From an uncultured Clostridiaceae bacterium (lineage in GTDB: Bacteria; Bacillota; Clostridia; Lachnospirales; Lachnospiraceae), in assembly GCA_947177415.1 (NCBI GenBank), contig CAMWUK010000022.1, forward strand, positions 1 to 44,738: a stretch of 44,738 nucleotides of DNA, read 5' to 3'. The notes below the pieces were generated by a model. That model was not told the DNA's origin, made no database searches, and saw only the letters and a list, made by a program, of their open reading frames with translations. The translations under genes and the position numbers were made by a program. This document shows positions 33,999 through 42,050 of this stretch, in pieces. Positions within the stretch are counted from its first letter, which is position 1; every line of letters begins with the position of its first letter.

Positions 33999-34133
33999 GT
34001 AACAGTTCAGGTAGGTCTTGCACACTCCACTTTAAAGACCATAAAAAAGACTAAAATAGGAGTAGAATTGGGCAATTTATAATGCGGAGCTTGCCCAATT
34101 CCGTAACAGGTCAGATCCCGGCTGAACTGTTAC
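33999..34133. repeat. Family 1 composite element, different interior
   Basis: Outer ends GTAACAGTTCAGG and CGGCTGAACTGTTAC as in short copies, but enclosing about 100 bp with its own hairpin GAATTGGGCAA/TTGCCCAATTC. This shows the family has several interiors within the same ends. Confidence 0.7.
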
Positions 34134-34223
34134 AAATTTTGTGATAAATAACGAAAAATGGTAGAATTATTAAATAAAATTGTGTATAATGTGTATAGAA
34201 TATAATAAGAAAGGGGTTATTAG

Positions 34224-35087
34224 ATGGTAGAGTATATTTTAGGGGATTATTTAGTAGAAATAGGGAAACTGACTAGTGTACAACTAGAAACGATTGTAGA
34301 AAAAATGGACAAAGTCCGTGTGAAGCTTGGTCTTATTGCTGTTGTAGAGGGAATGATGACTATGGAGCAGGCGGATGAAGTAAATCGTCTACAGGCAACT
34401 ATGGATAAAAGATTTGGAGATATTGCAGTGGAGAAAGGATATCTCACAGATGAACAGATTGGCAATTTGTTAAAAACCCAAGGAAATACATATTTAGCAT
34501 TTTCTCAAGTTTTAGTCGATGCTGACATTTTGGGTTTGGAGGAAATGGAAAAAGTTTTAGAAGGCTTCCGTGTAAAACATAGTTTTAGTAAAACCGATAT
34601 GGAGATGTTGAAGAGTGATGATCCAGATAAGATAGTCCCACTATATTTATCTCCAGAGACCTTGGAATTCGGAGAATGGATTGGTGTAGCAGTGAGAACG
34701 ATGATCCGTTGCATTGACAGACATATTTATATCGGGAAAGCAGATCTTGCCAAATCAACAGTTGTGTCCAAAGGAGCTATGCAGGTAGTTGATGGAGAAA
34801 GTGGAAAAACTACTGTTTTTGCTGATGTGCAAGGGGGATTACTGGACATTGCCAGTATCTTTGGACAAGCTGATTTCACAGAAATGGATAAAGATGCACT
34901 GGATGCAGTAGGAGAATTTTTAAATTGTGTGAACGGATTATATGTTTCTGCACTAAGCCAGGAAGGTATATCTTTGGAATTATTGCCACCAGAGCTTATT
35001 GAAGATGACAAAGAATTTACATCAGAAAAAATATGCAGCATTCCAATTTTTGTAAAAGGTAAAGAATTGGAGTTTTTAGTATTATAG
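34224..35087 (+). CDS. MshEN-like plus CheX-like chemotaxis protein
   Basis: 287 residues, soluble. The N-terminal half has two copies of the MshEN-like pattern (LGDYLVEIGKLTSVQLETI and FGDIAVEKGYLTDEQIGNLL); this fold in other proteins can bind c-di-GMP. The C-terminal half (about 145-287) resembles the CheX/CheC phosphatase fold, with the ExxN-type motif GEFLNCVNGLY expected at the CheY dephosphorylation site. A single CheY follows after 39 bases, a natural substrate. This suggests a protein that removes phosphate from CheY under control of c-di-GMP, which is inference. AAAGGGG precedes the start. Confidence 0.7.
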   Translation: MVEYILGDYLVEIGKLTSVQLETIVEKMDKVRVKLGLIAVVEGMMTMEQADEVNRLQATMDKRFGDIAVEKGYLTDEQIGNLLKTQGNTYLAFSQVLVDADILGLEEMEKVLEGFRVKHSFSKTDMEMLKSDDPDKIVPLYLSPETLEFGEWIGVAVRTMIRCIDRHIYIGKADLAKSTVVSKGAMQVVDGESGKTTVFADVQGGLLDIASIFGQADFTEMDKDALDAVGEFLNCVNGLYVSALSQEGISLELLPPELIEDDKEFTSEKICSIPIFVKGKELEFLVL

Positions 35088-35126
35088 TTAGGCTATTGAA
35101 CGGAAACTATTGAGGAGGGGATACAA

Positions 35127-35495
35127 ATGGCAAAAGTAATGATAGTAGATGATTCCAAAACATCTAGGAGAATTTTAAGAGGAATTTTGGAAGAATGTGG
35201 ACATGAAGTGATTTTTGAAGCAGAAAATGGTGAAGAAGGATATTTAAAGTATAAGGAACTAAAACCGGATATGGTAACTATGGATATCACTATGCCAAAG
35301 ATGGATGGTATTGAATGCCTAAAGTTAATTAAACATGTGGATGAAAATGCAAAGGTAGTTATGGTGACCGCAGCTGGTCAGAAAGAAAAGATGATGAAAG
35401 CAATCAAGAATGGTGCTTCAGATTTTTTGACTAAGCCGTTTGAAAAAGAAAGTATAAAAAAAGCATTAGAAAAAATATGTAAGGAAACCGAATAA
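35127..35495 (+). CDS. cheY: CheY-like response regulator
   Basis: A single receiver domain of 122 residues: acidic pair in VDDSK, phospho-acceptor aspartate in MDITMPKMDG (about 54), conserved T in VTAAGQ and K in TKPF. This is the size and pattern of CheY, which binds the flagellar switch. GAGGAGGGG precedes the start. It lies 39 bases behind the CheX-like gene and probably shares its transcript; the terminator at 35507 ends the unit. A dedicated, non-flagellar receiver is also possible. Confidence 0.92.
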   Translation: MAKVMIVDDSKTSRRILRGILEECGHEVIFEAENGEEGYLKYKELKPDMVTMDITMPKMDGIECLKLIKHVDENAKVVMVTAAGQKEKMMKAIKNGASDFLTKPFEKESIKKALEKICKETE

Positions 35496-35506
35496 AGAGG
35501 CTAAAG

Positions 35507-35552
35507 AAGCTGTCCTATGAAAAGTAAAATTTATTCGTGGGAGAGCTTTTTT
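35507..35552 (+). terminator. Terminator after cheY
   Basis: AAGCT and TCC arms pair with GGA and AGCTT around a long loop, then a run of six T. Confidence 0.7.
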
Positions 35553-35591
35553 AAAAGTGTAACAGGTGATTAACTAAAGGAGGGAAGAGGC

Positions 35592-37667
35592 ATGAGAGCA
35601 TTATGTCGAAAGATTGTCTACAAAATAGAAGGAAACTTCCTGCTGACAGTGATTCGTCATGGGTTAGTTATGATGATGCCTTTTATTTTGACAGGTGGGA
35701 TAGCCTGTGCGGTACTTAATTTGCCTATTCCAGCATATCAGGAGATTATCACTGGTGATTATTTTGGTTGGATTAGCTGGCTATTAACTGCTATTTATAA
35801 TGGAACTTTTGGCTGCTTTTCTATTGCATTGGTTGTTTCATTGGCAATTAGTTTTGCTATGGAAAAGAATGAAACAACAGATAAAGCGGCATTATATGTT
35901 ATTGTTGCCCTAGGATCATACGGAGCACAACTTAATATTGGAACAGAGCATTTTGAAGCAGAAAGTTTTGGGTCAACAGGAACTTTCTTGGCCATTGTGA
36001 TTCCATTAACTGCTTGTTATCTTTATAGTTGGTTAAGAAAGGTCACATTTCTTTCTATGAAAGAGTACACAGTAGGAATGGAAGTGATTTGTGGAAATGC
36101 AATACAATCATTTTTGCCAGTATTTTTGATAATAGGATTCTATGCACTTGTTGCAAAAGGACTGACAATAATGTTTGGTGTATATTCTCTACAAAGTTTG
36201 ATATCTAATGTTTTTTGTGCATTATTTGAAAATAAGCAAGCGGGTTTTAGGCAAGGACTTAGCTATACAATAATATTACATGTTTTATGGGTTTTTGGAA
36301 TACATGGAAGTCATGTATTAGAGCCAGTTGCTCAGAATATCTTTAAATTGCAGGATGGTGTGGTATTTAGCAAAAGTATGTTTGATGTTTTTGTGGTTAT
36401 GGGTGGCTGTGGTACTACAATTTGTGTTTTAATTGCTCTTTTGCTATTCTTCCGTAAAGATAGAATGAACCGGATTGCAAAGCTGGCATTCCCAACAGTT
36501 ATTTTTAACTTAAATGAAGTGCTGAATTTTGGATTGCCAATTGTATTTAACCCAATACTTGCCATTCCATTTATTCTAACACCAATAATGTGCTATCTTA
36601 TATCTTATGGAGGAGTGTATTGGGGACTTGTTCCACCAGTAACACAGGATATCAGCTGGACTACACCGGTTTTGGTTAGCGGATATATGGCAACCGGTTC
36701 TATCCGTGGAAGTATACTGCAATTACTTTGTATTATATTGGGAGTATCTTTATACTTTCCATTTTTACTTATACATAAAAAAGCCAGAGAAAAGTCAGCC
36801 AAAAACTGTTTAAAATTGCTAATCAGTGAATTACAGGAATTAGAAGAAAAAAATGAAGTTCCTAAATATTTAATGCGTACAGATAAGATGGGATTGGTTG
36901 CCAGGATGCTTTTACAGGATTTGAAAATGGCAATTAAAAAGAAAGAACTATTTCTATTATATCAGCCACAAATTAATTCGGAAGATGTTTGTTTAGGGGC
37001 AGAAGCATTAATTCGATGGAAACATCCGGTATTTGGTTTTATATATCCTCCACTTATTATTTATCTGGCAAAGGAAGGGGGATTGTTACCAAAACTAGAA
37101 GGTCTTTTGTTTGAGATGGCATGTGAAGCGATTCAGATTACTAGCAAAGAATATAAGGGTGATTTCAAGATTTCAGTCAATATTACTGCAAAATCCCTTT
37201 TGTGGGATATAGAGAGTTGTATTAATGAAAATCTCAAAAAATATCAGGTGCCTGCAGAAAAACTTTGGATTGAAATAACAGAACAGGATATGATTGCTAA
37301 CTCTAATATTGTAATAGATAAATTAAGCCATTTAAAAAAGGTGGGGCATACGTTACTTATTGATGATTTTGGAATGGGACATACTTCACTATTATATTTG
37401 CAGTCTAATTACTTTAATGTGGTTAAGTTAGATGGTTCTTTGGTAGGAAAGATGTTAGATTTAGAGACGAACCAGAAGATTATTTCCTCTATAGTGAAAT
37501 TAGGATCTGACTTAGATGTGGCTGTTATTGCAGAATATGTGGAAACCAACCGGCAAAAAGAAAAACTATTAGAGCTTGGCTGTAAACGATATCAGGGGTA
37601 TTTGTTTAGTAAGCCGGTTTCCTTGGAAGAGTTTATTGCTTATTTAAAAAAACATGCTCAACAATGA
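35592..37667 (+). CDS. PTS EIIC-like membrane domain fused to EAL c-di-GMP phosphodiesterase
   Basis: 691 residues. Residues about 1-400 form a lactose/cellobiose-type EIIC sugar channel with about ten helices and motifs FGIHGS (235-240), NEVLNFGLPIVFNP (308-321) and TQDISWTTPVLVSGY (351-365). A linker leads to an EAL domain (about 445-688) with the active set in place: EAL at 471-473, N530, E561, DD at 591-592, K612, E648, Q668; loop 6 is DDFGMGHTSL. So it should cleave c-di-GMP, perhaps sensing a sugar or its PTS state. No EIIA or EIIB domain is in the protein or nearby. GGAGGGA precedes the start. EIIC-EAL fusions are known in Firmicutes; the ligand is not. Confidence 0.9.
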   Translation: MRALCRKIVYKIEGNFLLTVIRHGLVMMMPFILTGGIACAVLNLPIPAYQEIITGDYFGWISWLLTAIYNGTFGCFSIALVVSLAISFAMEKNETTDKAALYVIVALGSYGAQLNIGTEHFEAESFGSTGTFLAIVIPLTACYLYSWLRKVTFLSMKEYTVGMEVICGNAIQSFLPVFLIIGFYALVAKGLTIMFGVYSLQSLISNVFCALFENKQAGFRQGLSYTIILHVLWVFGIHGSHVLEPVAQNIFKLQDGVVFSKSMFDVFVVMGGCGTTICVLIALLLFFRKDRMNRIAKLAFPTVIFNLNEVLNFGLPIVFNPILAIPFILTPIMCYLISYGGVYWGLVPPVTQDISWTTPVLVSGYMATGSIRGSILQLLCIILGVSLYFPFLLIHKKAREKSAKNCLKLLISELQELEEKNEVPKYLMRTDKMGLVARMLLQDLKMAIKKKELFLLYQPQINSEDVCLGAEALIRWKHPVFGFIYPPLIIYLAKEGGLLPKLEGLLFEMACEAIQITSKEYKGDFKISVNITAKSLLWDIESCINENLKKYQVPAEKLWIEITEQDMIANSNIVIDKLSHLKKVGHTLLIDDFGMGHTSLLYLQSNYFNVVKLDGSLVGKMLDLETNQKIISSIVKLGSDLDVAVIAEYVETNRQKEKLLELGCKRYQGYLFSKPVSLEEFIAYLKKHAQQ

Positions 37668-37716
37668 TTATGGGTTAGTCAGGTCTTGACTTCCGCTTTT
37701 CATTGAGTGCGAATCA

Positions 37717-37931
37717 TATTACTAAGGCTGTTAAATGTCGATGAATTTTACGCAGAATAAATTTTCATTCTGCAAGGCGGAGGAATGAGGCGTAGCGGTG
37801 GCTACGTCGATTGACGGTGCTAGATGTCCAGTGGACATCTGCTTAGCACGGACGGAAACGGAGTGTAGACCAACACAGCAGATGGAAATTTAGGCAAGTA
37901 AAAACATCGTTATTTGACCGCCTTAGTAATA
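37717..37931. repeat. Family 3 inverted-repeat element (215 bp), structured
   Basis: Ends TATTACTAAGGC and GCCTTAGTAATA are exact inverted repeats and the next bases also pair in part. Inside are hairpins GCAGAAT/ATTCTGC, GTAGC/GCTAC and a strong one, GTGCT-GATGTCC/GGACATC-AGCAC (37819-37850). It is richer in G+C than its surroundings. No ORF of note. It resembles a non-autonomous mobile element or structured RNA. Confidence 0.65.
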
Positions 37932-37960
37932 AATAGGCTGGATTTGGTGTGAATGGTAAC
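37932..37960. repeat. Family 1 remnant (right end)
   Basis: AATAGGCTGGATT then GGTGTGAATGGTAAC matches the right end of composite family 1 copies. The bases left of the family 3 element (GCGAAT, near 37709) match the middle of the same family, suggesting one copy split by the 215-bp insertion. Confidence 0.55.
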
Positions 37961-37997
37961 ACAGTTATTTTTGCGGAGATAAAAGGAGTGAATGATA

Positions 37998-39329
37998 ATG
38001 GGGTTTTTGAATAAACAGCTAAAAATGACGGCACAGGAAGCAAATGCACATGGCTATTTTTTTCGTATAAATGGCCAGAATTGCAAGATTATGGCATATA
38101 GGGGAAAAGAAAGCCACCCTGTGATTCCGGCATATATTAATGGAAAACCGATTCGTGTAATTGGCAGAAAGGCTTTTGCTGGTCTCGGTATCAAGGGGGT
38201 TACGCTGCCGGATACGATTAGGGTAATAGGGGATATGGCATTTTTTAAAACTTCTATTGAGAGGTTAGAACTGCCCGGTGATATTTTAAAGATTGAAGAA
38301 AGGGCATTTTTATTTTGCAGGCATTTAAAAGAGGTGATTTTAAAACCTCAGATAGAAAGAAAACGAAGGATTGATGTCAATGAAGCTGCTTTTGCAGATA
38401 CACCTTACATTGAAAATGATATGTTTGTAATATTAGACCATATTCTTTTAAAGACCAATACTAGAGAAATTGAATTACAATGTCTGGATAAGGTTATTAG
38501 GATTCCTGATAGTGTAGAAGTCATTGGTGAAAAAGCTATACTTTATGGTCATGACTTTGTGATACCTCCCTCTGTAAAGCTTATTCGGAAATATGGGTTT
38601 CTGTTTGCAAATAATATAGAATCTATTGTACTTGAAAACAGAACATCAGACCTTATTCTCCGAAAAGGGGCATTTGGATTTTGTTGGAATATAAATTACA
38701 ATTATGTTTCTTTTTTTAGGAAATTGCTGACAAATTCTCTTATGCCGGGTTCAAGAAAACGAATGCTAGGCTGGGAACATTTTTGCAAATTGCATTTATG
38801 GGCAAATTTTGAAAACCCTGCATCATGGGGGGCGGATGCCGATGAGGTGTTGCGGCTTGCATTAAGGCAATTTGCACCTATAGAATGTAAAATTTACTTT
38901 CCTGAAGAATCGGGATATCTTTTGCGTGATATACTGGATATCTCATTCTACAACAATGAATTTTGTGTTTCCCTAAGTATGGATGAATATTTTGAACTGA
39001 TGATGCAGGCACCAAGAATGAGTGACAAGGTTGAAATGGCAATCTGCATTTTAACCAATGCTTTTACGAAAAAATACCAGACTAAGGCACTTGATTTTTT
39101 AAAATTACATATCAATAAAGCTACAACATTAGCGGTAAAGAACTGCAATACATATAATATTAAATTTTTCCAACAATATGGTCTTCTAAAGGAGGGAGCC
39201 GGCTTTAGGATAAAAACATACGAACGTTTGAAAAAGCAATATTCCAATGCTGCCTTTGTTTTATTGGAGCAGAGTGTGTTACGGTTCACACCTACGGTGC
39301 AAACAGTAACGGAATCCAGCCCATTATAA
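37998..39329 (+). CDS. Cytoplasmic LRR_5 protein with repeat-derived C-terminus
   Basis: 443 residues, no signal peptide. LRR_5-type repeats occupy the first half (IGRKAFAGLGIKGVTLPDTI, RVIGDMAFFKTSIERLELPG, VIRIPDSVEVIGEKAIL). The second half is helical, with no recognised domain. The last about 17 residues (from VLRFTPTVQ) are read through the family 1 element beginning at 39278, which also supplies the stop, so the original end is lost or replaced. The ATG at 37998 lies 10 bases after GGAG; the ATG at 37992 is very close to it. Such non-secreted LRR proteins are common in Lachnospiraceae and their role is not known. Confidence 0.75.
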   Translation: MGFLNKQLKMTAQEANAHGYFFRINGQNCKIMAYRGKESHPVIPAYINGKPIRVIGRKAFAGLGIKGVTLPDTIRVIGDMAFFKTSIERLELPGDILKIEERAFLFCRHLKEVILKPQIERKRRIDVNEAAFADTPYIENDMFVILDHILLKTNTREIELQCLDKVIRIPDSVEVIGEKAILYGHDFVIPPSVKLIRKYGFLFANNIESIVLENRTSDLILRKGAFGFCWNINYNYVSFFRKLLTNSLMPGSRKRMLGWEHFCKLHLWANFENPASWGADADEVLRLALRQFAPIECKIYFPEESGYLLRDILDISFYNNEFCVSLSMDEYFELMMQAPRMSDKVEMAICILTNAFTKKYQTKALDFLKLHINKATTLAVKNCNTYNIKFFQQYGLLKEGAGFRIKTYERLKKQYSNAAFVLLEQSVLRFTPTVQTVTESSPL

Positions 39330-39421
39330 TTCGCATTCAGCGAAAGGCTGGATTCTTGGCTGTTCTATGTTCTTGGCACATAGCTTGACAGCAAGTGTCA
39401 AGCTTGTGAGTGAACAGTAAC
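39278..39421. repeat. Family 1 composite element overlapping a gene end
   Basis: Inverted relative to the copy at 30626: GTTACGGTTCACACC at the left, CTTGACA/TGTCAAG stem, GAGTGAACAGTAAC at the right. Bases 39278-39329 are coding for the LRR protein. Confidence 0.85.
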
Positions 39422-39436
39422 CAGATTGTCCCCTAA

Positions 39437-39465
39437 TTGACAATTATAGGCACAATTGTTATACT
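39437..39465 (+). promoter_or_regulatory. Strong promoter of the tRNA-like gene
   Basis: TTGACA, 17 bases, TATACT. Transcription should begin near 39472, giving a leader of about 65 bases (39472-39537) before the tRNA-like sequence. That leader has stems TCCTC/GAGGA (39496-39510) and GCAGG/CCTGC (39516-39530). Confidence 0.8.
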
Positions 39466-39537
39466 GTAATTGTCGGTGGTCTATATTTAAGACGCTCCTC
39501 CCCTAGAGGAAAGAAGCAGGAAACCCCTGCCCGGCTG

Positions 39538-39608
39538 TGCACTGTCGTCTAATGGTAAGGCACCTGCTCCTCAGGCAGGAGATTTATGGTTCGATTCCAT
39601 ACAGTGCA
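39538..39608 (+). tRNA. tRNA-Glu-like (anticodon CUC), non-canonical
   Basis: A full cloverleaf can be drawn. The acceptor is TGCACTG/CAGTGCA, D arm GTC/GGC with GG in the loop, anticodon stem CCTGC/GCAGG and T arm TATGG/CCATA with loop TTCGATT. The anticodon is CUC at 39570-39572, reading Glu GAG. The D-arm GTCTAATGG is typical of tRNA-Glu. Three points are odd: U1:A72 at the acceptor end, C instead of the near-universal U33 before the anticodon, and U as discriminator; CCA is not encoded. It has its own promoter and a terminator-like palindrome behind it. It could be a decayed tRNA, a minor Glu tRNA or a tRNA-derived regulator. Confidence 0.7.
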
Positions 39609-39635
39609 TAAGTCTTATATTATTTGTAATTTTGT

Positions 39636-39666
39636 GCAACAGGTCAGTTCCCGGCTGGACTGTTGC
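39636..39666 (+). terminator. Family 1-like palindrome acting as terminator
   Basis: GCAACAG.TCAG / CTG.ACTGTTGC hairpin followed by TACTTTTTG, between the tRNA-like gene and thiS. It is a GCAAC variant of the family 1 ends. Confidence 0.65.
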
Positions 39667-39697
39667 TACTTTTTGTTACAAGAAGGGAGACGGATAT

Positions 39698-39892
39698 ATG
39701 GTTCAGATTAATGGGGAAGCACAGGATGCTGCCGGAATGAGATTAGAAGACTATTTAAAAGAAAATGGTTATGTATCAGATCATATAGCAATTGGCTGGA
39801 ATGAAGAAATCCTTCCCAAAGAAGAATATGCAACCAAGATATTCCGGGATGGAGATGTGGTAGAGATTGTTGGTTTTGTCGGTGGAGGCTGA
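39698..39892 (+). CDS. thiS: Sulfur carrier protein ThiS
   Basis: 64 residues of ubiquitin-like fold that carry sulfur as a C-terminal thiocarboxylate for thiazole synthesis. It shows the family pattern: short strand MVQINGE, helix LEDYLKENGY, IAIGWNEEILPKEEY, and RDGDVVEIVGFVGGG. The end has three glycines, one more than the usual GG. I start at the ATG at 39698, behind AAGGGAGA; the frame runs back to 39632 through the palindrome. thiG follows after 42 bases. No thiF lies in the window, so the adenylating enzyme must be elsewhere or supplied by a paralogue. Confidence 0.92.
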   Translation: MVQINGEAQDAAGMRLEDYLKENGYVSDHIAIGWNEEILPKEEYATKIFRDGDVVEIVGFVGGG

Positions 39893-39934
39893 TGAATAGT
39901 TACACTGCAACAACATAACAAGGAGGTAAACACA

Positions 39935-40708
39935 GTGGAAAAAAAAGATACATTTTTACTAGGGGAGAAAGAATTTTCTTCCCGTTTTATTTTAGGTTCA
40001 GGAAAATATTCTATGAAGTTGATAGAAGCGGCTGTAAAGAATGCCGAAGCACAGATGATTACCCTTGCAGTAAGACGCATGAATACAAACCAGCAGGAAA
40101 ATATTATAGACTATATTCCCGAAGATGTAACATTGCTTCCAAATACATCAGGAGCAAGAGATGCAAAGGAAGCCGTTTATATTGCAAAAATGGCAAGGGA
40201 AATTGGATGTGGAAATTTTGTCAAAGTAGAGATTATGAGAGATAGTAAATATTTGCTTCCAGATAATACAGAGACGGTTAAGGCAACAGAAATGTTGGTC
40301 AAAGAAGGATTTGTGGTTTTGCCATACATGTACCCCGATTTGTATACTGCAAGAGATTTAGCCAATGCCGGGGCGGCAGCGGTCATGCCTCTTGCTTCTC
40401 CAATTGGTTCCAATAAGGGGCTGGCTACAAAAGATTTTATACAAATTCTAATTGATGAAATAGATTTGCCAATTATTGTAGATGCAGGAATTGGCAAGCC
40501 TTCTGAAGCTTGTGCTGCAATGGAGATGGGAGCGGCTGCCATTATGGCAAATACAGCATTGGCAACAGCAGGAGATATTCCGGCTATGGCAGAGGCATTT
40601 AAACACGCCATTATAGCAGGCAGAAATGCATATTTAGCGGGACTTGGAAGAGTATTGGAAAGAGGTGCACAAGCCTCTGATCCATTAACTGGTTTTTTAA
40701 GAGATTAG
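39935..40708 (+). CDS. thiG: Thiazole synthase ThiG
   Basis: 257 residues, TIM barrel. It joins deoxyxylulose 5-phosphate, dehydroglycine and the ThiS sulfur into the thiazole. Signs are LGSGKYS, the Schiff-base lysine in FVKVEI (K97), [25 protein letters not shown] and [11 protein letters not shown], all as in ThiG. It starts at GTG behind AAGGAGG. It sits between thiS and thiH in the usual order for anaerobes that obtain dehydroglycine from tyrosine via ThiH. A weak family 1 palindrome starts on the base after its stop. Confidence 0.96.
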   Translation: MEKKDTFLLGEKEFSSRFILGSGKYSMKLIEAAVKNAEAQMITLAVRRMNTNQQENIIDYIPEDVTLLPNTSGARDAKEAVYIAKMAREIGCGNFVKVEIMRDSKYLLPDNTETVKATEMLVKEGFVVLPYMYPDLYTARDLANAGAAAVMPLASPIGSNKGLATKDFIQILIDEIDLPIIVDAGIGKPSEACAAMEMGAAAIMANTALATAGDIPAMAEAFKHAIIAGRNAYLAGLGRVLERGAQASDPLTGFLRD

Positions 40709-40735
40709 GTAACTGTTTATAGTTCTGAACAGTTT
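40709..40735. repeat. Family 1 short palindrome, imperfect
   Basis: GTAACTGTT / GAACAGTTTC between thiG and thiH, starting right after the thiG stop codon. It could attenuate the operon. Confidence 0.6.
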
Positions 40736-40763
40736 CGAGATTAGAGAGAAAGGCTGGTAATTT

Positions 40764-42050
40764 ATGGAAGAAAAGGCAAAAGTTCAGGCAGGTCTGCAAA
40801 ATCAGTTTTATGTAGATTCCGAAAAGCTGAGTGATTCAGTATTAAAGAAGAAACATGAATTAGAACAAAATCCCGCATCACGAACCAATTATATGGAATA
40901 TGAAGAGGGAATGGAGAGGATTAACTCAGATATTATGGAGAAAGTTCTCCATGAAATGGAACATTATCATTATGAGGAATATACAGAAGCAGATGTGAGG
41001 CAGGCACTTGCAAAAGACAGGTGTTCTATAGAAGATTTTAAAGCTCTTTTATCCCCGGCAGCACAACCATATTTAGAGGAAATGGCAGCAAAAGCCAAAC
41101 AAGAAACCAGCAAACATTTTGGAAATACGGTTTATATGTTTACGCCATTATATCTGGCAAATTATTGCGAAAATTATTGTGTATATTGTGGGTTTAATTG
41201 TTATAATGATATTAGCAGAAAGCAGTTGACTAAGGAAGAAATAGAAAAGGAAATGAAGATTATTGCTGATTCTGGTATGGAAGAAATTTTGCTTCTTACA
41301 GGAGAAAGCCGTGTGAAAAGCAGTATAGAATATATTGGAGAGGCTTGTAAGACAGCAAAAAAATATTTTCGGAATATTGGACTGGAAATATATCCGGTAA
41401 ACAGTGATGAATATAGATATCTGCATGAATGTGGTGCAGATTATGTTACAGTCTTTCAAGAGACATATCATGGAGACAAATATGAAACATTACATTTAAT
41501 GGGACATAAAAGAGTATTTCCATATCGTTTTGAGGCACAGGAACGTGCCTTGATGGGAGGAATGCGAGGGGTGGCATTTTCAGCATTGCTTGGGTTGGCA
41601 GATTTTCGTAAGGATGCACTGGCAACTGCACTACATGCCTACTATCTGCAAAGAAAGTATCCTTATGCGGAATATTCTTTATCCTGTCCTAGATTAAGAC
41701 CAATTATTAATAATAACAAGATAAATCCTTTGGATGTACATGAGAGCCAGCTTTGCCAGATTTTGTGTGCATATCGCATTTTCTTACCATTTGTAGGAAT
41801 CACGGTTTCCTCCAGAGAAACGAAACAATTTCGGGATGGAATTGTGAAAATTGCAGCAACAAAGGTTTCGGCAGGAGTATCCACAGGAATTGGTGACCAT
41901 GAAAGTAAATATACAGGACAAGAGGAAGGAGAAGCCGGAGACGAACAATTTGAGATTGCGGATGACCGTAGTTTTGGACAGATGTATCAGGAATTATCTG
42001 AAGAGGGATTGCAGCCGGTTATGAATGATTATGTATATGTGCGAAGATGA
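40764..42050 (+). CDS. thiH: 2-iminoacetate synthase ThiH
   Basis: A radical SAM tyrosine lyase of 428 residues that splits tyrosine to dehydroglycine and p-cresol. The 4Fe-4S site is CENYCVYCGF (C135, C139, C142; CxxxCxxC). Further family blocks are LLLTGESRVKSS, GLEIYPVN, TVFQETYHG and SLSCPRLRP; the C-terminal region is Glu/Asp-rich as in BATS domains. It overlaps the next gene by 26 bases. Using ThiH rather than the oxidase ThiO marks an anaerobic pathway. GAGAGAAAGG precedes the start. Confidence 0.95.
   Translation: MEEKAKVQAGLQNQFYVDSEKLSDSVLKKKHELEQNPASRTNYMEYEEGMERINSDIMEKVLHEMEHYHYEEYTEADVRQALAKDRCSIEDFKALLSPAAQPYLEEMAAKAKQETSKHFGNTVYMFTPLYLANYCENYCVYCGFNCYNDISRKQLTKEEIEKEMKIIADSGMEEILLLTGESRVKSSIEYIGEACKTAKKYFRNIGLEIYPVNSDEYRYLHECGADYVTVFQETYHGDKYETLHLMGHKRVFPYRFEAQERALMGGMRGVAFSALLGLADFRKDALATALHAYYLQRKYPYAEYSLSCPRLRPIINNNKINPLDVHESQLCQILCAYRIFLPFVGITVSSRETKQFRDGIVKIAATKVSAGVSTGIGDHESKYTGQEEGEAGDEQFEIADDRSFGQMYQELSEEGLQPVMNDYVYVRR

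Noticed and set aside
40177-40611. 144-codon antisense frame in thiG
   Set aside because: Overlaps a certain thiG gene and shows no domain or start site.
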